The notes beneath the pieces are model-generated. The model was given only the letters and a program-made list of their open reading frames with translations. It was not told the DNA's origin and did not search any database. Below, in pieces: positions 9,188 through 20,339 of a stretch of 64,000 bases of DNA. The number at the start of each line of letters is the position of its first letter. Within the stretch, counting starts at the first letter, position 1. Position numbers and translations under genes: made by a program. Source of the DNA: Turritopsis dohrnii. Lineage: Eukaryota > Cnidaria > Hydrozoa > Anthoathecata > Oceaniidae. The stretch spans positions 310,001 to 374,000 of the forward strand of contig BQMF02000140.1 of assembly GCA_027922465.2 (NCBI GenBank), in the 5' to 3' direction.

Positions 9188-11440
9188 GTATCCCGGGTAA
9201 AAACTTTTTACCGAACTTAACTTCGAAAACATTAGGTCAAATCCACCATTCCCGTGTACGTATCCCGTGACGAAAAAATAAATCATAGAATAGCAACTCA
9301 AAAACATCCCAGGCGGCGTCGCTCGCCACCCATGTTCAGTATGCATTGTGTTGCAAAATTTAACTTGTGTAAAAGTTTCTACAGGCATTAATTTTTTAAT
9401 TCATTTCTTACATTCAGAAGATTAAAAACAGAAACAAATAGCAACATGGCTCAGAAAAATATATTTATACGCAGAAGAGAAGTAACTTCAATGTAAAAAA
9501 AATGGCAATATATAACACAGAACTGTTTACCCAGACATACGAAACCAAACATTACAAAATGTTAATTCAAAACAAATTGATACCTTCCAACTTTTTCTTT
9601 TGTTCCAAAGTTACTACTCGACTGCAACCATTAATGAATTTTTGAAATGATATGTAGTCTGTTCTTCCCAAAACCATCAACGTCATGATTAAAACCATGA
9701 GTTTCATTTCTTTATGCTTTTTTATTATTACCTAAAAAATTAATACTTGAATTGTAATACCGAAAACCTAATCATGCTATAACAATATTGAAATAAAAAA
9801 TAAAACAAAAAGAAAGAAAAAACAAAAAGAAAATTCAAGTACGCATTTATCCTAAAGATAACAATTAAAAACAAAATTTGGTCTATAAAGTCAACCGATA
9901 CTGTGAGTCAATACGGGTTCACTCAACACTGGAGCTGAACAGAATAAAGACTTTTACCTGGCATACACAACCAAACATCAAATTAATAAAAATAATTGAA
10001 ACAACAAAATGCCCTACTTTCACCAAAACCATAATTGAATACCCAGAAGATATTAAAAGCAACAAATAAAAACATAATGCTAAACTTATATACCTAGCAA
10101 GTATGTATGTAGCAATTAACATAACACAAAATAATGAATGCCGTAAACTGAAGAAAAATATACCCCAGCAATGCTTCTTTTTTGTAGTACAATCGCAATG
10201 AAATACATAATCCATTCTTCTCTTAAATAACCTTCTCAACATACCATGTGTTTCATTTATACATTTATAAATTTCGTTTATAAATAGCTACACTTTTTCT
10301 TTCTGACCTAAAAGAAAAAGATTTCAGTAAAGAACAGCTAAATACTTATTACTACTGCAACCATATTTAAGCAAACCAAAACAAAAGGCATAAATGGCTG
10401 TCAGAAAGGCATGCAGACAAAGCATCAAACATCGTCAATAGATACAATTTGACAGCATAACACGTTCCCTACTTCCACCGCCATGAGAAAGGAAAACAGT
10501 CATAACTGTGGGACCATTTTTAATTGATCTGTAAATAAATAAATCAAATCAAATCTTCTTTGCTAACTATAAAAATAATAATAGCGCGCGTTACCAAAAC
10601 AAATTACTCTCGTCTTCGTTTTTCATCCAGTAGCATATAAACTAAACGAAAGAACTCATATAATAAGATATCTATTCAAAGCTATAGTATTTAATCTTTC
10701 AAAACTAAATTAAAACCATTCCTTACTGTGTAAAAATAAACATCATTTTGTTCTGCATTTCTTCACTACACTTTCTTCTGTATAGCGATATTTGATAACT
10801 AAAACGTAAACAAACATTTAAATACATTTAAATACAAATACATGTACCTAACTTGTTCTTTTATTAATCAAAAATAAAAGTTTTATAATAATACCTTTTG
10901 TTTATTCGATCTTTCTGCAGCTAATTTTTAAAAACTTCACTGCACTTCTTCTGTATATCTAAATATGATTTTTCATTGTAAACAAACAACTAACTCACTT
11001 ACACGTGCTACCCGATAATAAAACGTTTTATAATAATAACAATACCTTCGTGCATACAAACCTGTGTTTCTTCGTCAGTTCTTTCGTCGATTTGCTGCCT
11101 AAAACAATCAAATTTAAATTAAAATATTCGTATACAAAAAGAAACACGTCTTCTTCGCGAAGTTTCTTGCTCACGAAATGATCGTTGACAAATTTCGAAC
11201 GAAGAAGATTGCATTGCTCGCACTCCTCCAAAGACGTTTTTCGGCTGATTTCCACTGCGCAAGCCAAAAATAACAAAACGGAGGAGCATATACTAATCGC
11301 GGAAAATCAAAAAAACGCTCTCACCTCTGCGTGGCTTTACGACAAAAAGGGAAAAAATAAGAAGGATTTGACCGTGAAATAAAAACCAAATGTATCACTC
11401 TCTAAAATAAAAGTGGTATGCACAATCGCGGATTATTATA
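9188..11440 (+). mobile_element. Long-form member of the GTAAAAACTTTTTACC repeat family
   Basis: The left end (GGGTAAAAACTTTTTACCG, then TCCCGTGACG) matches the left end of the tandem units at 20.3-23.2 kb. The right end near 11340-11440 (CTCTGCGTGGCTTTACG, then CACTCTCTAAAATAAAAGTG and CACAATCGCGGATT) matches their right end. Instead of the ~500-bp unit interior it holds about 2 kb. Positions 9300-10640 of that interior are repeated at 23210-24660. It may be the longer parent of the short units. Coding capacity was not recognised: the frames present are short and not conserved between the two copies. Confidence 0.4.
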
Positions 11441-14400
11441 ATAAGATATAAACGTACTTATAAAAGGATGAAAGAAGAAAACTATTTTTCGTTGAACTTT
11501 AAGTTTCTTCCTTCACGGCTTCATCAGCTAACTGAACTGGTTTTAAAAGAAAGTAAAATTGCTCCTGACTATCGAGCACTTTCAGAGAAGAGAAATGTAT
11601 GCTAGTATATATAATGAACTGAAATTCCTCTCTGATAATTAACTGCCTTAAGGGAAGAAACTTTGGCGGGGAGAAATTTTGGCCGATTTGGCGGATTGCT
11701 TCAAAAACCGCCAAAATTTCTTCCCTAAAGGTAGTAGGAGTTTACATACTTAGATATATAAAAATAGATAAATATAAATGTAAATATAAAAACATGGGGA
11801 AAAACAAAAAATAAAAAAAACCCCTGAAAATCTAAAAAGCTGAAAAAATGACCAAGAACAGAAGGATTAAGAATTTAGAACCTAGATTAGCATGCCTAGC
11901 AAGACAAAAAGAACAAAGAGCCAAGGGTTTAGAGTAATGATGTGTAGTTCTCAAACGGAAAATTGAATAAAAATGTTCCTGATTTGTTTTATCTTTTTCC
12001 ATGCAGCATGCTCAAAATATATTTATATAGAATAAAAAACAATGACAATGTATATATGTAAAATACAAGGAAATAATACTAAACAGTGCGATATACAAGA
12101 AGACATACTACATTTCAGAGAATATAACCACATTTTTTTAGGCACAGCAAAAATAGGTTTGAAACCATGTATTGATTTGTTCATTAAAGGAAGTGACGGT
12201 TAATAGCATTTTTGTTATTTTTTACATGAGAATATATTTTCTATAATGTGCAGGCAATTTGTATCAACACAAAAGTATATATTCACCCATAGCTGAAAAA
12301 TAAAACATCCAAAATCAGCATTTTTGTCTCTTTGATAACACTTTTTCAGCAATAATAATTGAGGTCTATTCTCTATACGTCATCTTGTATTTTCATGCAT
12401 TGCCAGTTATCATATCTGACTTGACAACAATTAACTTTCTTTCATTGAACATATCGTTCTAAGCTAGGATTATCAACACAGCCACTGTGCACTATTTGCT
12501 TACAAAAGATTCAGTTTATCAGTCTTCAATTCCATCCAAGTAAAATAACAATGGCTCAAGCTTGATGATTGAAGGAATGCATTGAAATGCAGATATATAA
12601 ACCTCAATAAAAGGGGTAGCTACATATCTAGCCTAACATTCTGCACTTAAATTATTAGAGGATTTAAATCAAAGAATAATTACAATATCAATTCAGGAAT
12701 TTTTATCATTAATTTATATAACAGGAACATCAATCACCAATAATTCTAATACTTTCAAAACTCTGCTATATCTGTTTTTGTTCCTGACACAGTCATTGTC
12801 TCCTCTTGCCACTCATTTAAGTATTTTAGAAAGACATTGTTTGTATTTTTTTTTAATATTTCTTCATGCACAATCTAAAAACAAAAACATGACTGCATAT
12901 TTCATATAGATAAAAGCTTACTACTTCATGTCTACATACATCTTAACACATCTACATCTGAAAATGCAAAATCATATGAAAATAGACAAACATAGTAAGG
13001 AAAACTGAAGCAGCCAGTGACACAACCACACTCAGCCATAACCTAACCACAGTGAAACGAAGCGATTTCTTGCACATAGTAGATATTCATACCAAGTTTT
13101 CGTTTGTTTTGAAATAGAAAATTTCTGCCATTTCATCACAGGTGTCCTTGCAGTTCAGAATAATATCACATGACATACAAGAATTTACTGAAAGTCACGT
13201 GATTAAAGTGACGGAAAAAGATATAGACGAAAAGAAAATGACGTAGATATATGTCCCAGAAAAATGAAAGTCGTGGGAGATCGTGGTCTTCCCTGATTCT
13301 ATTTTCACAAGATTTGATAAATTTAATACTTTATCTTGCCTTGACAATTAGCAGGATATCAGGGAATTCCTCCTTCCATCGATATAACACCAACAGATTT
13401 CGCTCTGTGCGAGGCTATAAATGGCTGTTTATCATCCTTATAAGGCAGGATACAATTTAAATCTTGTTTAAAATCCTAAAAGCTTCTTTGACAAAAGCCT
13501 ATCTGAACTGAGATTGTACAGAAAACGTATAGATGAAGTAAAAAGTGGCTTTTTGTGACTTATCATTTTGATCGCTTCATGCCGCTTGGCCGCCATTTTT
13601 GACAACACACATAGGACCATCTTTGTTTTCTTAAAACAAAAGAAATTCAATGAACATTTTTGTTTGTTGAGTCGAATCTGCATCCAGCTACGCTTTAACA
13701 TATCCCTGATAAAACTTCAGACAGAGATATGTAAAAAAAGAAAGATAAACAACTCGTTTGAACTTGATTGACAGCTTATTGTTAATCTTTTTGTTTCGCG
13801 CTTCTATACAACGCCATCCGTGTCCCCAGATCCAGACTCTTTTTTTTGAGAATAATTAAATTTTAGAAAGATTAAGATATATAACGAGTGTTACCGACCA
13901 TTTAAGTTGTTGTTGATTTGTCTTTCATAAATATATCCTGAGAGATTTTGATATTTTACAGGCGAATCTTAATCTCACACATATACTCTTCATTTTTCTT
14001 AACGTTTGTAAAAAAGATTATCATTTTAGAAAAAGAAATAACCAATAAGTCATATACTGGTAAATTTTCCCGTAAAAATAAGTGACTCTCATTGAAATCA
14101 ATTTTTCAAAAAAAGTACTGAAGTCTGATGCAAGTCTGGCTAATAACACTTAAGGTATGCTTTTATTTATCAGTCTATTTGATTAAGATTACTCAACATT
14201 CGTTTTAAAACGAGATATTTTGAGAAAAGTTAGACCTAAAATTCGGTGTTTACAGATGAAATATTCTTCATAATTAATGTACTCGTCTATAGTTCGGCAT
14301 TTTTTTTTGGCATACCAAATAATCTTGCAACACTGGATTGATCTTATCACGTTGAAAAAATTTCATAGACGTATACATAAAGGTATATATTACATAGGAA

Positions 14401-15529
14401 TACCAAAACCATTTTGGAGACAAAATGGTTGCTACTGGCTAGTCACACAGGAGAAAAAGTGTAAATGATGCGTTTGTGATACCAACTAAGACGACATAAC
14501 CAATTGTTCTTTAATTGTTGTTTCGTATTTCCAAAAGACCTTTAGTAATAATTTTTAGAAATAAATCGATTTTTTTAATAGACATGCTTATAAAATAAAC
14601 TAGCATGCAGCTTTAGCTAAAAATGCCCCCGCGCTCAAGCATTCCAATTTGTACAGACAGCAAGCTATATATTAACAACGGAAACGAAAACAAGTTTTTG
14701 GCCGAAAAAAACGCTTTGGTTCATTTGGGACCTGATATGAGGAAAAGTTTATTGCTTAAATATTTGGATAAATCAGTTTTTTAGGGAGCCTGGCAGCATT
14801 TCAAAACCAACTTGCAATATATAAACCAAATAGATCTACACTTAAACAAATGAAAATATGCACAAAACGTTTTTACTTTTTGTTATCTCTTAGGCCTAAC
14901 TCACACTGATGCTAATAAACCTTTAAAAAAGTGTAAATAAGGCTTAACAAGTAATATCAGAAAGTATTTGCTACGAACAAGAGAAAAGTGTGAACTCAAA
15001 CCATGGATGGGTATTTTATAATTAAAATAAGATTTGTTAAAAACATTCTGTAAGAGCCAAAATAAAAAAAAACAAACTTTTTCAAAAAAAAAAGAATTAA
15101 AACGAAAAATCCATTAGAAATCTGCGTTTCAAACTTTCATTCAAAGTTTATATAAAAAAACAAGAAAAAAAACATAAAAAGGTTTTATTGATCATTATCA
15201 AACTAGGTTTTTGGAAGACAGTCAAAGAAGAAAAATACGAAGAACGACAATTTGTAATATGGCTTTCTTGTATACACAGAAATCCAATTTAAATCTTTTC
15301 AAGGCATGATCCGCCAAAAATCAGTGCATTAAATAAAATTATTGAATGAAAGATTTAAAGCATATACAAAAATAAAATGTATAATTGGAAAAATTTCGGA
15401 TTTCAAGCTGTGCTTCAAAATCCTTGTCGTTCACTTCTCTAAAAGAACACAAAAGGAACATGAAAAATGTCTAAGCAATTTTAGCACACGAACTACCTAA
15501 ATAACATAGTATAATCTTATTATAATAAT
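11441..15529. other. Largely featureless AT-rich region
   Basis: No domain-bearing frame was found. A hairpin at 11651-11729 is listed separately. The stretch near 13710-13830 (GAGATATGTAAAAAAAGAAA onwards) resembles sequence just beyond the 5' end of the LINE at 56.65-56.72 kb, so a LINE-related or shared repeat fragment probably lies there. The rest holds nothing I can name. Confidence 0.45.
11651..11729. repeat. Imperfect hairpin with GGCGG/CCGCC arms
   Basis: GGGAAGAAACTTTGGCGG is followed, after about 40 bp, by CCGCCAAAATTTCTTCCC, its near-perfect inverted partner. A second TTTTGG..CCAAA pair lies inside. This is a small foldback sequence, probably a MITE fragment. Confidence 0.55.
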
Positions 15530-17005
15530 CCGCGATTGTGCATCCCACTTTTATTTTAGAGAGTGATACATTTAGTTTTAATTTACGGTCATCGTCCTCT
15601 TATGTGCGCGTAAAACCACGTAGAGGCGAGAGACACTTTTTTCACAATCATTCCAAAAGCACAAATTCGCGTTGTGTGTCACACTTTGATTTTAGAGAGT
15701 GATATATTTAACTAAATTTTACGTAGGATTTCCTATATTGTCCGCGTAAAACCACGTAGACGCGAGAACGTTTTTTTTCTCTGTAATGACGTCAGATTCT
15801 ATTGTATCATTGATTTGACGTCAGTTTTTTTATCAGTACATACAACAACATTCATACGCTTACACGGGATTTGAATAAATAAAGGGATCATTTCCGAAAT
15901 AAAAACTGGTAAGAAATGTTTTGCCTGAAATGCATGTTGATCGTTGGCGGCGTGCGACGACGTCTTGGCGTCTAGCCTTATTACAATAATCCGCGATTGT
16001 GCATCCCACTTTTATTTTAGACAGTGATATATTTAGTTTTAATTTACGGTCATCGTCCTCTTATGTGCGCGTAAAACCACGTAGAGGCAAGAGACACTTT
16101 TTTCACAATCATTCCAAAAGCACGTGGCATTTGACGTCAGTTATTTTTATGATCACGGGGAATCATTGCATTGCATCCCCAATCGAACGCGACGTTTTTG
16201 GGGAAATATTTCGAGAACCAATAGGGATAACTGACTTTTTTTAGGGTCAGCGATACGGGTGATAGGGTGACGCATCATTTGGGTCAAATTTAATTTGGTA
16301 CTGCGGATACGACGTCATCAAAATCTTTAGTCGACGATATCTTTGCAAAGGTTGGTCGCAGCGAATCGATCCCATACACTTTTTTGATCAGTTTTTCGAG
16401 CTGTACAACATGGTTACACTTTTGAGTTGCGATTCTATGATTTATTTTTTCATCACGGGGTACGTACACGGGAATGGTGGATTTTTGCACATTCGTTTCG
16501 AAATTAAAGCCGTAAAAACCTTTTACGCGAGTGACTATCTTATTAAACTAATTCGCGTTGTGCATACCACTTTTATTTTAGAGAGTGATATATTTAACTA
16601 AATTTTACGTAGGATTTCCTATACTGTCCACGTAAAACCACGTAGAGACGAGAACGTTTTTTTCTCTGTAATGACGTCAGATTCTACTGAATCATTAATC
16701 TGACGTCAGTTTTTTTTATCAGTACAAACAACAACTTTTATACGCTTACACGGAACACGGGTTCATTTTCGAAATAACAACCGGTAAGAAATGTTTTGCC
16801 AAAAATGTATGGTGATTGCGGGCGGCGTGCGACTTCGTTCAGTTTGTTAAGCTTTTGGTTATGCGCTACACACGGCCTTTGGATAGAGGGATCATTTTCG
16901 TAATTTCGTAAGAAATGTTTTGCCTGAAATGTATGTTGATTGCAAGTGGCGTGCGACACAACGCAAGCTGAACATGGGTGGTGAGCGACGCCGCCTTGGT
17001 GGCTA
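15530..17005 (-). repeat. Inverted-orientation copies of the GTAAAAACTTTTTACC repeat family
   Basis: Blocks such as CACTTTTATTTTAGAGAGTG, GCGCGTAAAACCACGTAGAGGC, TGACGTCA-like palindromes and GACGATATCTTTGCAAAGGT are reverse complements of the units at 20.3-23.2 kb. One nearly complete unit (about 15985-16550) and several partial ones are present, ending near 17005 with GGTGGTGAGCGACGCCGCC, the reverse of the block at 9308 and 23212. They are non-coding, with only short fragmentary frames. Confidence 0.6.
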
Positions 17006-17294
17006 GTATAATAATAAATAAGGTAAGGAATTCGAGAAAACACTCTGTCTCCTACTTACAATACTTACAATACTTACAATACCATACTTTGAAACGGGAA
17101 AAAAGCAGCTAAGCCAGCTAATAATTACCCATGTGTAACATCAACACGAAAAATTGCAGGATGATGAAGTTGAAGATGATGATGAACAAAATCGGAAACT
17201 GACGTTCGCCTATCTCGTAAAACTACTGTGCCTCCTCGCTCGCTAACGCTCGCTGCGGGGGCGATTAAGCTGAGTCTTTTTTTAAGAATATATA

Positions 17295-17575
17295 CAGTGT
17301 GTTTAATAATGTTGGAAATGGAAATTTTAAAGTTGTTTTTTTAAATGAATATACCGAATAAAATAATTGTTACATCAATGGAAAATTTAATTACATTTTT
17401 TCAAGACATTTTCCTTATTTTTTCAAAAACCACTTTTTCATTTTTCACAAAAATATACTAGCCGGAAGAACTTGAAAATGGCTTTCCATTGATGTCAAAA
17501 TTATTTTCAGATTCGGAATATTCATTTAAAAAAGCAACTTTAAAATTTCCATTTCCAACATTATGAAACACATTG
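17295..17575. mobile_element. 281-bp MITE with ~85-bp TIRs, Tc1/mariner-like
   Basis: The left end CAGTGTGTTTAATAATGTTG and the right end (reverse complement CAATGTGTTTCATAATGTTG) continue as an inverted match for about 85 bp, including GGAAATGGAAATTTTAAAGT. Both ends are flanked by TA, the Tc1/mariner target. There is no internal coding frame. It lies just downstream of the inverted repeat-family copies. Confidence 0.75.
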
Positions 17576-17577
17576 TA

Positions 17578-18660
17578 CGTCAAGCTAATCAGTAACTGAC
17601 ATGTTTCAATAATACGTTGTCCAAGATATCTGTTAGTTTCACCAATTTAACAGGCATTAGCTACATCCTGAACATGTAAACTTATAGACAACGTTTGATT
17701 TTAAATGATTAGGAATTTTATCTTTTGATGAAAATGAACTCCGACTGTAAATGATTGAAAAATAATTTGAACAGAGCATGATTTATAGTACCTTTTTATG
17801 ACTGAATTTTTATTTGAATTTATTGTCATCGCAGCGAGCGTTTTCCGATTTTGTTCATCATCTTAAAAGATAACAAAAAGTAACAAAATTTTGTGTAGAT
17901 GTTCAGCTGTTCAAGTTTGTAGATCTATTTGGTTTGCATAATCCAAGTTAGTTTTGAAATATTGCCGCCGCTACACTATACTACATTAAACTGTTCGTTG
18001 TACTGTAAAGCTTGTCCAACCATGGGTCTATTGTATTCATAATGGTGAGAACTACTTGCAAATTTTAAGTTTAGTTTGATGTTCGAATAGTTTTTTTTTT
18101 CATCTTTGTTTTCTTATGAGTCGACGTGTGTTATTTTTACTGTAATTAAAGTTTTTACACCTATTTATTTTAAGACTTTACATAATTCATTTTTTTAAAC
18201 ACGTTTAACACAACTAACATATGTATAATTCAGTTGTCTCCAATATTTTGCTGGTGTTCATCCCATTTACACAACCTACTCATTTTAATACATTTTTATT
18301 GATTAATAAACTTCTTACTCGTTTTCCTTTCCCACTTTAGGTAATGTGACAAGTATATTTGCTGCTATCGCTTTAGCCATCTGTCTCTTGTTTTGATTGT
18401 AAGAAGTGGAAGAATGTTTTTTAACGTTTCCTCTGTAAAAACTTTAATACCACCTGTTCAAAAAACAGATATGAAAAAGAAAAGATCAAGAAGAGATCAA
18501 GTTTTAAAGATTGTCTTCGGACCTGCTGGGACTGTAAGAAGTTGTTTATTGTTGTTTTAAACATGCATATGTATCGATAGAAGTTGGTAACGTTTATAAA
18601 GGAGAAAATAATTTGAAGAAAATTTTCTGGTAGGAAGCAAATACTGAACAATAATCGATC
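17578..18660. other. No gene recognised
   Basis: AT-rich sequence. A block near 17790-17830 (GTACCTTTTTATGACTGAAT) recurs near 34830-34870, so a dispersed repeat is partly present. Nothing else is supported. Confidence 0.4.
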
Positions 18661-19071
18661 ATGCCGTTAGCAAGGTATTTGAAACGATTCAAATGGAAAG
18701 ATCGAAAACGTTATCGCACTTTAAGCCATGAGACAATCGACTTATTGGGTAACAACGAGGATATCGAACTAACCAAAACAAAGGAGAACGATTACAATGA
18801 CGAAAAAAATAAGTCAACTTTCTCCCGTTCAATTTTTCTTGACCTTTTAAAAAAAGATGAAGAAAACGACATAAAGCCGTTGGATTTGTTACAGTTGAAT
18901 AATGCAGAAGTTCTTTTAGAATTCCCTCGAAATTTTTCATGCCAGGAAAAGTATGCGTTTTTATGTCAAAGGAATAACCGACGTAATGGCATGTTCATTG
19001 AAGATCAAGAATTATTCTATCGCTCATTGAAAACTTATGTACGTAATAAAATTCTTATAAAGTATTGTTGA
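18661..19071 (+). CDS. Hypothetical basic/acidic protein, 136 aa
   Basis: This ATG-initiated frame has a strongly basic first 25 residues (MPLARYLKRFKWKDRKRYR), an acidic Asn/Asp/Lys middle and a LLEFPRNFSCQEKYAFLCQR segment near residues 83-102. It is among the few long frames here whose composition looks protein-like. A second basic frame follows on the same strand at 19114-19332 (RRLKHGSDLAS, many Arg-Arg pairs), but the TGA and later stops separate them and no good intron joins them. I do not recognise the family. It may be a capsid-like or nucleic-acid-binding protein of a mobile element, but nothing proves that. Confidence 0.3.
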   Translation: MPLARYLKRFKWKDRKRYRTLSHETIDLLGNNEDIELTKTKENDYNDEKNKSTFSRSIFLDLLKKDEENDIKPLDLLQLNNAEVLLEFPRNFSCQEKYAFLCQRNNRRNGMFIEDQELFYRSLKTYVRNKILIKYC

Positions 19072-20339
19072 AACAAAAGTTAACTCTAACCTATTGAAAT
19101 TTTCAAACAAATTTTGAGAAAGCGTTATAGACGTTTGAAGCATGGTTCAGACCTCGCAAGTACAGCGATTAGGACGATTAAAACTCAGTGTTACCGTCGT
19201 AAACGCCTGACGATTACGACGAGAAAATATAAAAATTTTGTGATATTTTATCGTCGTAGACGCGCAAAACGCTTATTCCTATATATGAACAATTTTATTA
19301 GAACACGAGCCTCAGATTTGGTCAAAAAATAAGAACAAAATAAGAACAAACTTAGGCTCAAATCATTGTTCCAAAAATTAAGAACAGCCTAAGCCTGAAT
19401 TTTCTTTTAAAATAAGAACAATTCATGATAAGAACAACTCTTGATGTGAATTCTCTCACTGGCAAATGGTATAGAAATGTTTTTTTCACCTTGCATACTG
19501 ATATCGGGTAATCATTACGGAACAGAAACCATTAGCGGGATTCGGAAAAATCATGTTTCGTTTACACGAAACTACTTTTCTATAGATTTGCGGAGAATTG
19601 TATACAGCTTAGTAGAGTTGTTCGTGAATTTTTCCCTACAAAGTCATTAAAAACTTCACATCAATACATAAAATAAGCGTGCAAAGTAATGATGTTTCTT
19701 TTGATACAACAAAAGGCTTTAAATCTCTGAAGTACCGTTTAAGTAGAGCAGTTTCAAAAGAATTCTCACAAGTAATTGATTTTTTTCGTGTAACAGGCTC
19801 GTCGAGTTTACAAATCTCCCTATTGTTTTTAACCAGTTGTTTATTAAAAGATGTATTTTTATTTTACTGGAAGTTCAATAAATAAAAACAAAATGAGACT
19901 GAAATATGACATTGCGTTCTTAAAGCTAAGAACAAAAGGCTGAAAAAGGCTCAAAAAATAAGAACAGCCAGCCACAGGTCAGATTTTACTGGTTCTTGTT
20001 AGAGAAAAAGCATGTATAGTATTTAAAAATCTATCGAGTTTTACGTCAACTCTATTGTTTCAACATCGCAAGCCTCAAACGCCTGGCTCTCAAGTATTTC
20101 AAAATAGTAGTTTCAAATATTTTCAAGCACATGATATTTTTTTTTTGTAAATTATGAGTCATAACCGCTGCATGCAAAAATCGGTACTTGTCTTGCTGGA
20201 AGACCAGATGCTTTGACGTCATTAGTATTTCTTTTCTATTGCTAACTTTAACACCCACTATATTCAATTACTAAAAAAAATTGGATAGAAAACTCAGCTG
20301 TTCACAAGATTACCTAATACAAACAAGAATAGAGTGAAA
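19072..20339. other. Interval with repeated AATAAGAACA motifs
   Basis: The motif AATAAGAACA(A/G) with CTTAGGCTC or GGCTC nearby recurs at about 19328, 19338, 19370-19440 and 19955, bracketing about 600 bp that include a short frame (19679-19885). This looks like the edges of a degraded repeat. No domain is visible. Confidence 0.3.

Noticed and set aside
8978..9388. A 136-aa minus-strand protein
   Set aside because: It overlaps repeat-family sequence and has a low-complexity, aromatic-rich composition typical of AT-rich chance frames.
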